Shown here: positions 1 to 6,843 of the stretch, one piece after another
How the letters are laid out: each line of letters begins with the position of its first letter
Position numbering within the stretch: position 1 is the first letter of the stretch
Assembly: GCA_025465385.1 (NCBI GenBank)
Contig: JAODNG010000586.1
Location: 1 to 12,368, forward strand
Reading direction: 5' to 3'
DNA: 12,368 nt
DNA from: Pseudonocardiales bacterium
GTDB taxonomy: Bacteria > Actinomycetota > Actinomycetes > Mycobacteriales > Pseudonocardiaceae
Made by a program: the position numbers and the translations under genes
Notes under the pieces: model-generated
What the model was told of the DNA's origin: nothing
The model's input: only the letters and a program-made list of their open reading frames with translations
The model's database searches: none

Positions 1-113
1 GTGATTGAGACGAGGCTGTCTGTCCGGGCGTTGCGTCGATATGCTGCCCGACGGGGGGTTCGCCGATCACCATCCCTGCCGACGCGGCAGCCCTACAAGC
101 CGAGGATTCGCCG

Positions 114-1403
114 ATGAGTGCGCTGCCCGCTGACTTCTTCACCAAGCCGGTCTCCGAGGTCGACCCTGAGATCGCCGCGGTGCTCGGCAACGAGCTCGCC
201 CGCCAGGAGAACACCCTGGAGATGATCGCCTCGGAGAATTTCGTGCCCCAGGCCGTGCTGGACTGCCAGGGCTCGGTGCTTACCAACAAGTACGCGGAGG
301 GCTACCCGGGGCGGCGATACTACGGCGGTTGCGAGTACGTCGACGTGGCGGAGCAGCTGGCCATCGATCGGGCCAAGGAGCTGTTCGGAGCCGAGCACGC
401 CAACGTGCAGCCGCACAGCGGCGCGTCGGCCAACGCCATCGTCTTCAGCGCCCTGATGGACCATGGTGACACGTTCCTGGGGATGAAGCTCGACCACGGC
501 GGGCACCTCACGCACGGCATGAAGATCAATTTTTCTGGGCTGAACTACCACGTGGTGCCCTACGGCGTGGACCGCGAGACCTCCCGGGTGGACATGGAGG
601 AAGTCGCCCGGTTAACCAAGGAGCACCGGCCGAAAATGATCCTCGCCGGCTGGTCGGCCTATCCCCGCCAGCTCGACTTCGCCCGGTTCCGGGAGATCGC
701 CGATGAGGTGGGCGCCTACCTGTTCGTCGACATGGCGCACTTCGCCGGTCTGGTCGCCGCCGGCGAGCACCCCAGCCCGGTGCCCTACGCCGACGTCGTC
801 AGCACGACGATCCACAAGACGCTATGCGGTCCGCGCAGCGGCATGATCCTCTGCAAGGAGGAGTTCAAGAAAAAGATCAACTCTCGAACCTTCCCTGGAT
901 GGCAGGGTGGCCCGCTGATGCACGTGATCGCCGCCAAGGCGGTGGCGCTGCGGATCGCCGCATCGGAGGAGTTCCGGGAACGCCAACGGCGCACCCGCGC
1001 CGGCGCGCGAGCGCTTGCCGAGGAGATGCTCGCTGGCGGGATCAACATCCTGACCGGCGGCACCGACGTCCACCTGCTATTGGCTGATCTGCGGGAATCC
1101 CCGCTGGACGGCAAGCAGGCTGAGGACCGGCTCGCCGAGATCGGGGTCACCGTCAACCGCAACGCGGTGCCCTTCGACCCCCGACCGCCCGCCGTCGCGT
1201 CGGGCCTGCGGATCGGGACCGCCCCGCTGGCCACCCGGGGGCTGCAGGAAACCGACTTCCGAGAAATCGGCAAGATCATCACCGAAGCACTCACCGGTGA
1301 GCTCGACGATGCCAAACGAGCGTCGCTGCGCGAGCGCACCCGGGTGCTGGCCAAGCGTTACCCGCTGTATCCCCAGCTCGCACCCCACTCTGAAGGGCGG
1401 TGA
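114..1403 (+). CDS. glyA: Serine hydroxymethyltransferase
   Basis: This PLP enzyme interconverts glycine plus 5,10-methylene-tetrahydrofolate with serine. In the serine cycle it is the step where the C1 unit enters. The 429-residue protein has the usual family length. It shows the N-terminal motif ending IASENF (about 38-43), the YAEGYPGRRYYGG segment (60-72), HSGASAN (101-107), the PLP-contacting DMAHFAGLVA stretch (206-215) and the Schiff-base lysine K235 in STTIHKTL. The ATG start is supported by GAGGA at 102-106, 7 nt upstream. Around the active-site lysine it reads TTIHKTLCGPRSG, where many bacterial enzymes have THKTLRGPRGG, a mild deviation. It heads a run of serine-cycle genes, with sgaA starting only 4 nt after its stop. 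This suggests a dedicated methylotrophy isozyme rather than the housekeeping copy, though only a genome-wide search could show a second glyA. The 113 nt upstream include a 6-bp hairpin (76-90) but no promoter I could define. Confidence 0.97.
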   Translation: MSALPADFFTKPVSEVDPEIAAVLGNELARQENTLEMIASENFVPQAVLDCQGSVLTNKYAEGYPGRRYYGGCEYVDVAEQLAIDRAKELFGAEHANVQPHSGASANAIVFSALMDHGDTFLGMKLDHGGHLTHGMKINFSGLNYHVVPYGVDRETSRVDMEEVARLTKEHRPKMILAGWSAYPRQLDFARFREIADEVGAYLFVDMAHFAGLVAAGEHPSPVPYADVVSTTIHKTLCGPRSGMILCKEEFKKKINSRTFPGWQGGPLMHVIAAKAVALRIAASEEFRERQRRTRAGARALAEEMLAGGINILTGGTDVHLLLADLRESPLDGKQAEDRLAEIGVTVNRNAVPFDPRPPAVASGLRIGTAPLATRGLQETDFREIGKIITEALTGELDDAKRASLRERTRVLAKRYPLYPQLAPHSEGR

Positions 1404-1407
1404 CGGA

Positions 1408-2601
1408 GTGCCTGCAGGATCCGTGCACCTGTTCATTCCCGGTCCGACCAACGTCCCGGACGCGGTGCGCTGCGCGATGAACGTGCCGATGCAGGACCAC
1501 CGGGCGCCGGACTTCCCTGAGCTGACCCTGCCGCTGTTCGCAGACCTCAAGACGGTCTTCTCCAACGAGACCGGCCGGGTCGTCATGTACCCCTCCTCCG
1601 GGACCGGGGCATGGGAGGCGGCGATCACCAACACCCTTAACCGGGGTGACCGGGTGCTGATGTCGAGTTTCGGTCAGTTCTCCTACCTCTGGGCCAGTAT
1701 GGCGCGGCGGCTCGGTCTCGACGTCATCTGCATCGAGCGGGAATGGGGCGAGGGCGTCCCGTTGGAGGACTACGCGCGTCACCTTGGCGAGGACAAGTCC
1801 ATCAAGGGGGTCTTCGCCTGTCACAACGAGACCGCCACCGGGGTGACCTCCGACATCGCCGGTGTCCGGGCGGTGATGGACGCGGCCGGCTCGGACGCGC
1901 TGCTGTACGTCGACGCGGTGTCGTCGCTGGCGTCTATCCCGTTCGAGCAGGAGGCCTGGGGCGTCGACCTGGCGGTGAGCGGCTCGCAGAAGGGCTTGAT
2001 GATGCCGGCCGGGATGGCCCTGCTCGGGGTCAGCGCCAAGGCATTAGAGGCGCACAAGTCCTCGACGATGCCGCGCTGCTACTTCAGCTTCGAGGACATG
2101 CTTGCAAGCAACGACCTCGGCTACTTCCCCTACACCCCGTCTGTGCCGATGCTGCACGGCCTGCGTGCCGCGCTGAACCTGCTGTTCGACGAAGGCCTGC
2201 CGCAGGTGTTCACGCGGCACCACCGGCTCGCCGAGGGGGTCCGTCGCGGGGTCGACGCGCTGGGCCTCTCGCTGTGTGCGCTGGATCCGAAGTGGTATTC
2301 CGACACCGTCTCGGCGATTCGCACCCCGGAGGGCGTCGACGCCGGGGAGGTCTGCCGGATCGGGTACCACCGGTACCGAACGTCGTTCGGGGCGGGTCTG
2401 TCCAAGGTGGCGGGCAAGGTATTCCGGATCGGTCACATCGGTGACCTCAACGAGGTGGCCTGCCTTGCCGCGCTGGCCAGCGCGGAGATGTCGTTAGCCG
2501 ACGCCGGGGCGAAAATCGAGCTCGGGACCGGCGTCGCGGCGGCCCAGGACTACTACCGCGGCGCGACTGCGGCGCTGGAAGCGGAGGCAGTCCCCCAATG
2601 A
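1408..2601 (+). CDS. sgaA: Serine-glyoxylate aminotransferase
   Basis: A class V PLP aminotransferase that transfers the amino group of serine to glyoxylate, giving hydroxypyruvate and glycine and so regenerating the C1 acceptor. From the GTG at 1408 it is 397 residues, matching serine-cycle SgaA proteins of about 400. It has the N-terminal FIPGPTNVP motif (10-17), SSGTGAWEA (63-71), the cofactor-binding aspartate in YVDAVSS (D169) and the Schiff-base lysine in SGSQKG (K195). The frame is open further upstream inside glyA, to 1297, but that extension is unlike the family. GTG 1408 has GAAGGGCGG (1392-1400) 7 nt upstream and lies 4 nt after the glyA stop, which suggests translational coupling. 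GTG 1423 is an alternative. Alanine-glyoxylate aminotransferase activity is also possible from the family alone, but the neighbours favour serine-glyoxylate. Confidence 0.93.
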   Translation: MPAGSVHLFIPGPTNVPDAVRCAMNVPMQDHRAPDFPELTLPLFADLKTVFSNETGRVVMYPSSGTGAWEAAITNTLNRGDRVLMSSFGQFSYLWASMARRLGLDVICIEREWGEGVPLEDYARHLGEDKSIKGVFACHNETATGVTSDIAGVRAVMDAAGSDALLYVDAVSSLASIPFEQEAWGVDLAVSGSQKGLMMPAGMALLGVSAKALEAHKSSTMPRCYFSFEDMLASNDLGYFPYTPSVPMLHGLRAALNLLFDEGLPQVFTRHHRLAEGVRRGVDALGLSLCALDPKWYSDTVSAIRTPEGVDAGEVCRIGYHRYRTSFGAGLSKVAGKVFRIGHIGDLNEVACLAALASAEMSLADAGAKIELGTGVAAAQDYYRGATAALEAEAVPQ

Positions 2602-3551
2602 GCCACACCCTGCACCCGATGCGTCAGCCCCGGTTGCAACGCAGTGAACTGGCGGTGCCGGGATCGAACACCAGCTTTATCGACAAAGCGGCCGACAGTG
2701 CCGCCGATTTCGTGTTCCTGGATTTGGAGGATGCGGTCGCTCCCGCGGACAAGGAGCAGGCCCGCCGCAATGTTGTCGAGGCGCTGCGCGACATCGATTG
2801 GGCAGCCAAGGGTAAGACGGTGTCGGTGCGGATCAATGGGCTTGATACGCACTACATGTATCGCGACGTCATCGACGTGATGGAGCAGGCCGGCGACCGG
2901 GTGCACACCATCCTGGTACCCAAGGTCGGGGTACCGGCGGATCTGTACTGCGTGGAAGCCCTCATCAACCAGATCGAACAGGCCAAGGGTTACCCGAATA
3001 AGGTCGGCATCGAGGCGCTGATCGAGACCGCGCTCGGAATGGCGAACGTCGAAGCCATCGCCAGCAGTCCTGGCCGCTTGGAGGCACTGCATTTCGGGGT
3101 GGCCGACTATGCCGCGAGCAACCGCGCCCGCACCGTGAGCATTGGTGGCCTGAACCCCGACTATCCTGGTGATCAGTGGCATTTCGCGCTGTCCCGGATG
3201 ATCGTGGCCTGCCGGGCCTATGGTTTACGCCCGATCGACGGCCCATTCGGTGACTTCTCCGATCCCGACGGATTCCGCGCCGCTGCCCGGCGGGCCGCCG
3301 CGCTGGGCGCTGAGGGTAAGTGGGCAATTCATCCCAGCCAGGTCGCGCTGGCCAATGAGGTGTTCAGCCCGCCGGAAGCGGAAGTTGACCGAGCGCAACG
3401 GATAATCGAAGCGCTGCGCCAGGCCGCGGCACAGGGCAAGGGGGCCGCGGCTGTGGACGGCAAGATGATCGACGCCGCCTCGGAGCGGATGGCCCAGACC
3501 GTGATCGCGATGGACGAGGCGATCCGGAACGCCGCCGCGAGCCGGGCCTGA
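2598..3551 (+). CDS. mclA: L-malyl-CoA lyase (CitE-like CoA lyase)
   Basis: Splits L-malyl-CoA into acetyl-CoA and glyoxylate, the carbon-releasing step of the serine cycle. The 317-residue protein is a HpcH/HpaI aldolase/CitE-superfamily TIM barrel. Visible are RSELAVPGS (15-23), DLEDAV (42-47), the substrate and metal region with R78 in SVRING, the metal-ligand glutamate in LIETALG (E143), the metal-ligand aspartate in HFGVADYAAS (D170) and WAIHPSQV near the C-terminal part (242-249). Its length matches methylotroph MclA rather than the shorter CitE citrate lyase subunit. The ATG overlaps the sgaA stop as ATGA, a coupled arrangement. mtkA follows after 11 nt. Activity on beta-methylmalyl-CoA, or citramalyl-CoA, cannot be excluded from sequence alone, but adjacency to malate-CoA ligase makes L-malyl-CoA the likely substrate. 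Confidence 0.93.
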   Translation: MSHTLHPMRQPRLQRSELAVPGSNTSFIDKAADSAADFVFLDLEDAVAPADKEQARRNVVEALRDIDWAAKGKTVSVRINGLDTHYMYRDVIDVMEQAGDRVHTILVPKVGVPADLYCVEALINQIEQAKGYPNKVGIEALIETALGMANVEAIASSPGRLEALHFGVADYAASNRARTVSIGGLNPDYPGDQWHFALSRMIVACRAYGLRPIDGPFGDFSDPDGFRAAARRAAALGAEGKWAIHPSQVALANEVFSPPEAEVDRAQRIIEALRQAAAQGKGAAAVDGKMIDAASERMAQTVIAMDEAIRNAAASRA

Positions 3552-3562
3552 GAGGGTTGGGC

Positions 3563-4741
3563 GTGGACATTCACGAATATCAAGCCAAGGAGATCCTGGC
3601 CCGCTTCGGCGTACCCATTCCCCATGGCGGGCTGGCCTACAGCCCCGAGCAGGCCTCCTACCGGTGCACCGAGATCGGCGGGTCGGCTTGGGTGGTCAAG
3701 GCCCAGATACACGCCGGCGGCCGCGGTGAAGCCGGCGGAGTGAAGGTGTGCCATTCCGACCGTGACGTCCAGGACGTCGCGAATAGCATGTTCGGCCGGC
3801 GATTGGTCACCAAACAGTCCGGGCCGCGCGGGAAGCTGATCTACCGGGTGTACGTCGAGGAGGCCACCGACATCGCCCGCGAGCTGTACTTCTGCATCAT
3901 GCTGGACCGCCGCATCGAGCGGGTGTGCATCATCGCTTCCGCCGAGGGCGGCGTGGATATCGAGGAGCTCGCGGCCACCAATCCCGAAGCCTTGGTGCGC
4001 AAGACGATCGACCCCGCGGCCGGATTTCTCGAGTTCCAGGCGCGGGAGATCGCGTTCGCGCTGGGCCTGGAACCGGCGCTGCTCGCCGAGGCCAGCCGGA
4101 TATTCCGCCGCGCCTACCGCGCCTTCCGGGACCTCGACGCCACCATGCTGGAGATCAACCCGCTGGCCGTGACGACCAAGGGCAGCATCGTCGCGCTGGA
4201 CGCCAAGATGTCCTTCGACGACAACGCACTGTTTCGCCATCTCGACATCTCCGAGCTGCGGGACCGCAGCCAGGAAGACGCACGGGAAAGCCACGCCGCC
4301 GACCGTGGGCTGGCTTACGTCGGCCTCGACGGCGACATCGGCTGTATGATCAACGGCGCGGGGCTGGCTATGGCGACCATGGATATGATCAAAGTTGCGG
4401 GTGGAGAGCCGGCGAATTTTCTGGACATTGGCGGCGGCGCGTCACCAGAGCGGGTTCTCAAGGCGTTTCGTGCGGTGCTGCACGACGCCAAGGTCAAGGC
4501 GATGCTGATCAACATCTTCGCCGGCATCAACCGCTGTGACTGGGTTGCCGAGGGCATCGTGGCGGCGTTCAAGGAGCTCGACGTCAAGATCCCGGTGGTG
4601 GTGCGGCTGGCCGGCACGCACGTCGACCTGGGCCATCAGATTCTGCGAGACTCCAGACTGCCCATCATCACCGCGGACAGCCTGGCCGATGCGGCACACA
4701 AGGCCGTCGCCGTCGTGGGCACCGTCGGTGCCAGCGCATGA
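3563..4741 (+). CDS. mtkA: Malate-CoA ligase (malate thiokinase) beta subunit
   Basis: The ATP-grasp subunit of malate-CoA ligase, which makes malyl-CoA from malate, CoA and ATP. It is homologous to SucC of succinyl-CoA synthetase. From GTG 3563 the protein is 392 residues, beginning MDIHEYQAKEILARFG like its family. Visible are the nucleotide-binding KAQIHAGGRGEAGGV (46-60), LEINPLAV with the conserved E-x-N-P, DAKMSFDDN, and the C-terminal ligase segments NFLDIGGGAS and LINIFAGINRCDWVAEGI. The start was moved from TTG 3557 because GAGAGGG (3550-3556) sits 6 nt before the GTG and the protein then begins exactly at the conserved MDIHEYQ. The SucC-like fold alone cannot separate malate from succinate as substrate. 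The adjacent mclA and serine-cycle genes make malate the stronger reading. Confidence 0.93.
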   Translation: MDIHEYQAKEILARFGVPIPHGGLAYSPEQASYRCTEIGGSAWVVKAQIHAGGRGEAGGVKVCHSDRDVQDVANSMFGRRLVTKQSGPRGKLIYRVYVEEATDIARELYFCIMLDRRIERVCIIASAEGGVDIEELAATNPEALVRKTIDPAAGFLEFQAREIAFALGLEPALLAEASRIFRRAYRAFRDLDATMLEINPLAVTTKGSIVALDAKMSFDDNALFRHLDISELRDRSQEDARESHAADRGLAYVGLDGDIGCMINGAGLAMATMDMIKVAGGEPANFLDIGGGASPERVLKAFRAVLHDAKVKAMLINIFAGINRCDWVAEGIVAAFKELDVKIPVVVRLAGTHVDLGHQILRDSRLPIITADSLADAAHKAVAVVGTVGASA

Positions 4742-4766
4742 GTGTTGTGGAGGGTCTCGGAAAAAC

Positions 4767-5684
4767 ATGGCCATCCTGATCGACGCGCACACTCGCGTGG
4801 TGGTGCAAGGCATCACCGGGCGCATCGGGCGGTTCCACACCGAGGAGATGATCGACTACGGCACCAACGTGGTCGCTGGCGTTACCCCCGGCAAGGGCGG
4901 CGAACAGGTGCTGGACCGTCCGGTGTTCAACACCATGAAGGACGCGGTGGCCGAAACCGGGGCGACCACGTCGATCGTGTTCGTGCCGCCGCCGTTCGCC
5001 GCCGACTCCATCATGGAAGCCGCTGACGCCGGGATCCGGTTTTGCGTCTGCATCACTGATGGCATCCCGATGCAGGACATGATGCGGGTCAAGCGCTACA
5101 TGCGGCGCTACCGGGCTCATCAGCGGATGACGCTGACCGGACCCAACTGCGCGGGCACCATCTCACCCGGGCAGTCGCTGGTGGGCATCATGCCCGGCCA
5201 TATCTATCTCCCCGGACGGGTCGGGGTGATTGGGCGCTCGGGCACCCTGGGCTACGAGGCCGCATCGCAGATGAAGGCGCTGGGCATCGGTGTGTCCACC
5301 TCGGTCGGGATCGGCGGTGACCCGGTGAACGGGTCCTCCTTCCGTGATCATCTGGAACTGTTCGAAGCCGACCCGGGCACCGACGCCGTGGTCATGGTGG
5401 GCGAGATCGGTGGCCCGCAGGAAGCCGAGGGTGCGCACTACGTCCGTGATCACATGACCAAACCCGTGATCGCCTACATCGCCGGCCTGTCCGCCCCCAA
5501 GGGCCGCAAGATGGGCCACGCCGGTGCGATCGTCTCTGCCGTGGGGGAATCCGCCCAGGAGAAGGCGGAGATCCTGGCCGCGGCCGGTATCACGGTGGCA
5601 CCCGACCCGTCGTGCATTGGTGAGACCGTGGCGCACGTGCTCTCTGAGCACACAGCTGACCTAGTGGAGGATCGCCGTGGATGA
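4767..5684 (+). CDS. mtkB: Malate-CoA ligase (malate thiokinase) alpha subunit
   Basis: The CoA-binding, phosphohistidine-carrying subunit that partners MtkA, homologous to SucD. The protein is 305 residues, slightly longer than typical at the C-terminal tail. It begins MAILIDAHTRVVVQGITGR, a Rossmann-type CoA-binding start, followed by GTNVVAGVTPGKGG (32-45), FVPPPFAAD (72-80), the TGPNCAGTISPG loop (124-135), GRSGTLGYE (156-164) and the phosphorylated histidine in KMGHAGAIVS (H251). The frame is open upstream into mtkA, but ATG 4767 gives the conserved N-terminus and has GGAGGG at 4749-4754, a rather long 12 nt away. It lies 25 nt after mtkA, and its last 8 nt overlap hprA. Paired with MtkA it should form the heteromeric ligase. 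Confidence 0.94.
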   Translation: MAILIDAHTRVVVQGITGRIGRFHTEEMIDYGTNVVAGVTPGKGGEQVLDRPVFNTMKDAVAETGATTSIVFVPPPFAADSIMEAADAGIRFCVCITDGIPMQDMMRVKRYMRRYRAHQRMTLTGPNCAGTISPGQSLVGIMPGHIYLPGRVGVIGRSGTLGYEAASQMKALGIGVSTSVGIGGDPVNGSSFRDHLELFEADPGTDAVVMVGEIGGPQEAEGAHYVRDHMTKPVIAYIAGLSAPKGRKMGHAGAIVSAVGESAQEKAEILAAAGITVAPDPSCIGETVAHVLSEHTADLVEDRRG

Positions 5685-6645
5685 GCCTGTCATCGTTGTG
5701 ACCCGACGCTGGCCGTCTCCGGTCGAGGACGAGCTGACGCGACGCTTCGGTCACGTGCGGCTCAACGCTGACGATGTCCCACTCGGGCCCGATGGGCTCC
5801 GCGCCGCGCTGGAACACGCCGACATCGTGCTGCCCACCGTCTCCGACCGGCTGCCCGCTGAGCTCTTCGATGGGGAACTGCGGACGAAGTTCCTCGGCAA
5901 CTTCGGCGTCGGCTACAACCACATCGACACCGCCGCCGCAGCCAAGGCGGGGATTGTCGTCACCAACACCCCGCGAGTGCTCACCGACACCACCGCGGAC
6001 ACCGCGATGACCCTGCTACTGATGGCCGCCCGCCGGGCCGGTGAGGGGGAACGCGAGGTCCGCGCCGGGCGCTGGACCGGGTGGCGGCCCACCCACATGA
6101 TGGGCGCCGACGTCACCGGCAAGACGCTGGGCATTGTGGGCATGGGCCGGATCGGGGTGGCGGTGGCCCGCCGCGGACACTTCGGCTTCGGCATGCCGGT
6201 GGTCTTCTACGACCCGGCCGACTTCGAGCCCGATCACGGGATCCCCGGCGCCCACCGGGCCGACACCCTCGACGAGGTGCTGGCCGTCGCAGACTTCGTC
6301 TCCCTGCACATGCCTGGCGGCGCCGAGAACACCCACCTCATCGACGCAGCCGCGCTGGACCGGATGAAACCCACCGCATTCCTGGTCAACAGCGCCCGCG
6401 GCGACGTCATCGACCAGCGCGCGCTGATCGAGGCGCTGCAGTCCGGCACGATCGCCGGCGCCGGACTCGACGTCTACGAGGGCGAACCCGAGATCCCGCA
6501 GGATCTGCTCAAGCTGGACAACGCCGTGCTACTGCCCCACCTGGGTAGCGCCACTCTGGAAACTCGCACCGCCATGGGCATGCTCGTCCTGGACAACCTG
6601 GAGGACTTCCTAGCGGGCCGCGAGCCATCCTGCCGGGTGGCGTGA
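5677..6645 (+). CDS. hprA: Hydroxypyruvate/glyoxylate reductase (D-2-hydroxyacid dehydrogenase)
   Basis: Reduces hydroxypyruvate to D-glycerate in the serine cycle. It is a 322-residue D-isomer-specific 2-hydroxyacid dehydrogenase. The catalytic domain includes GNFGVGYNHIDTAAA (74-88) and NTPRVLTDTTADTA (97-110). The nucleotide-binding core has GMGRIG (155-160). The catalytic set is R241 in NSARGD, E270 in YEGEPEI and H288 in LLPHLGSAT. An aspartate after the second strand (FYDP, D179) suggests a preference for NADH, which is an inference. The GTG start has GGAGG at 5666-5670 with a 6-nt spacer and overlaps the mtkB stop by 8 nt, so the two are probably coupled. The family includes glyoxylate reductase and phosphoglycerate dehydrogenase, but this protein lacks the C-terminal extension of the latter, and the operon points to hydroxypyruvate. 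Confidence 0.93.
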   Translation: MDEPVIVVTRRWPSPVEDELTRRFGHVRLNADDVPLGPDGLRAALEHADIVLPTVSDRLPAELFDGELRTKFLGNFGVGYNHIDTAAAAKAGIVVTNTPRVLTDTTADTAMTLLLMAARRAGEGEREVRAGRWTGWRPTHMMGADVTGKTLGIVGMGRIGVAVARRGHFGFGMPVVFYDPADFEPDHGIPGAHRADTLDEVLAVADFVSLHMPGGAENTHLIDAAALDRMKPTAFLVNSARGDVIDQRALIEALQSGTIAGAGLDVYEGEPEIPQDLLKLDNAVLLPHLGSATLETRTAMGMLVLDNLEDFLAGREPSCRVA

Positions 6646-6718
6646 GCCTTTGCCGCGCGCAAGCCGGGCATCGTCACTGTCCGTGAGGTTTGAGGAGAAA
6701 GACTGTCGTAGCGTGCAT

Positions 6719-6767
6719 AGGTGCCACTCACGGCAACTTCCGCCGCAAGTTGCCGTCTCCGGCACCT
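6719..6767 (+). promoter_or_regulatory. Two-tier symmetric hairpin upstream of gckA
   Basis: A 49-nt inverted repeat in the gap between hprA and gckA. The outer arms AGGTGCC (6719-6725) and GGCACCT (6761-6767) pair perfectly over 7 bp. A 4-by-4 internal loop follows, then inner arms ACGGCAACTT (6730-6739) and AAGTTGCCGT (6747-6756) pair perfectly over 10 bp around a 7-nt loop. No T-run follows. It could be a T-less terminator after hprA, an RNA element controlling the leader ORF and gckA, or a protein operator, since the two-fold symmetry also works in double-stranded DNA. The pairing is directly visible; the role is not. Confidence 0.7.
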
Positions 6768-6810
6768 CCCGAAATGATCCACCCGCCGCCCCGTGAGGCA
6801 AGAGGGAGCG

Positions 6811-6843
6811 ATGAGACGCATAGCAACCCGCGGGTCGGTGTGA
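6811..6843 (+). CDS. 10-codon leader ORF overlapping gckA start
   Basis: A short ORF encoding MRRIATRGSV. It has a good purine-rich ribosome site (GAGGGAG, 6802-6808) just upstream of its ATG. Its final GTG and TGA overlap the proposed gckA GTG start as GTGTGA, with the leader stop at 6841-6843 and the gckA start at 6840-6842. The gckA start itself has no clear ribosome site, so translation of this leader could deliver ribosomes to gckA. An alternative is that ATG 6811 was once the gckA start and a one-base indel separated it from the frame, by mutation or sequencing error. No functional peptide is claimed. Confidence 0.45.
   Translation: MRRIATRGSV

Noticed and set aside
1297..1407. N-terminal extension of sgaA inside glyA
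   Set aside because: It would overlap glyA by over 100 nt and the residues do not match the aminotransferase start; GTG 1408 fits family length and spacing.
3329..4294. 321-codon minus-strand ORF opposite mclA and mtkA
   Set aside because: It spans the boundary of two well-supported genes and shows no domain motif.
6690..6839. N-terminal extension of gckA back to TTG 6690
   Set aside because: It passes through the large palindrome, is proline-rich and lacks glycerate kinase features; GTG 6840 gives the expected N-terminus and length.
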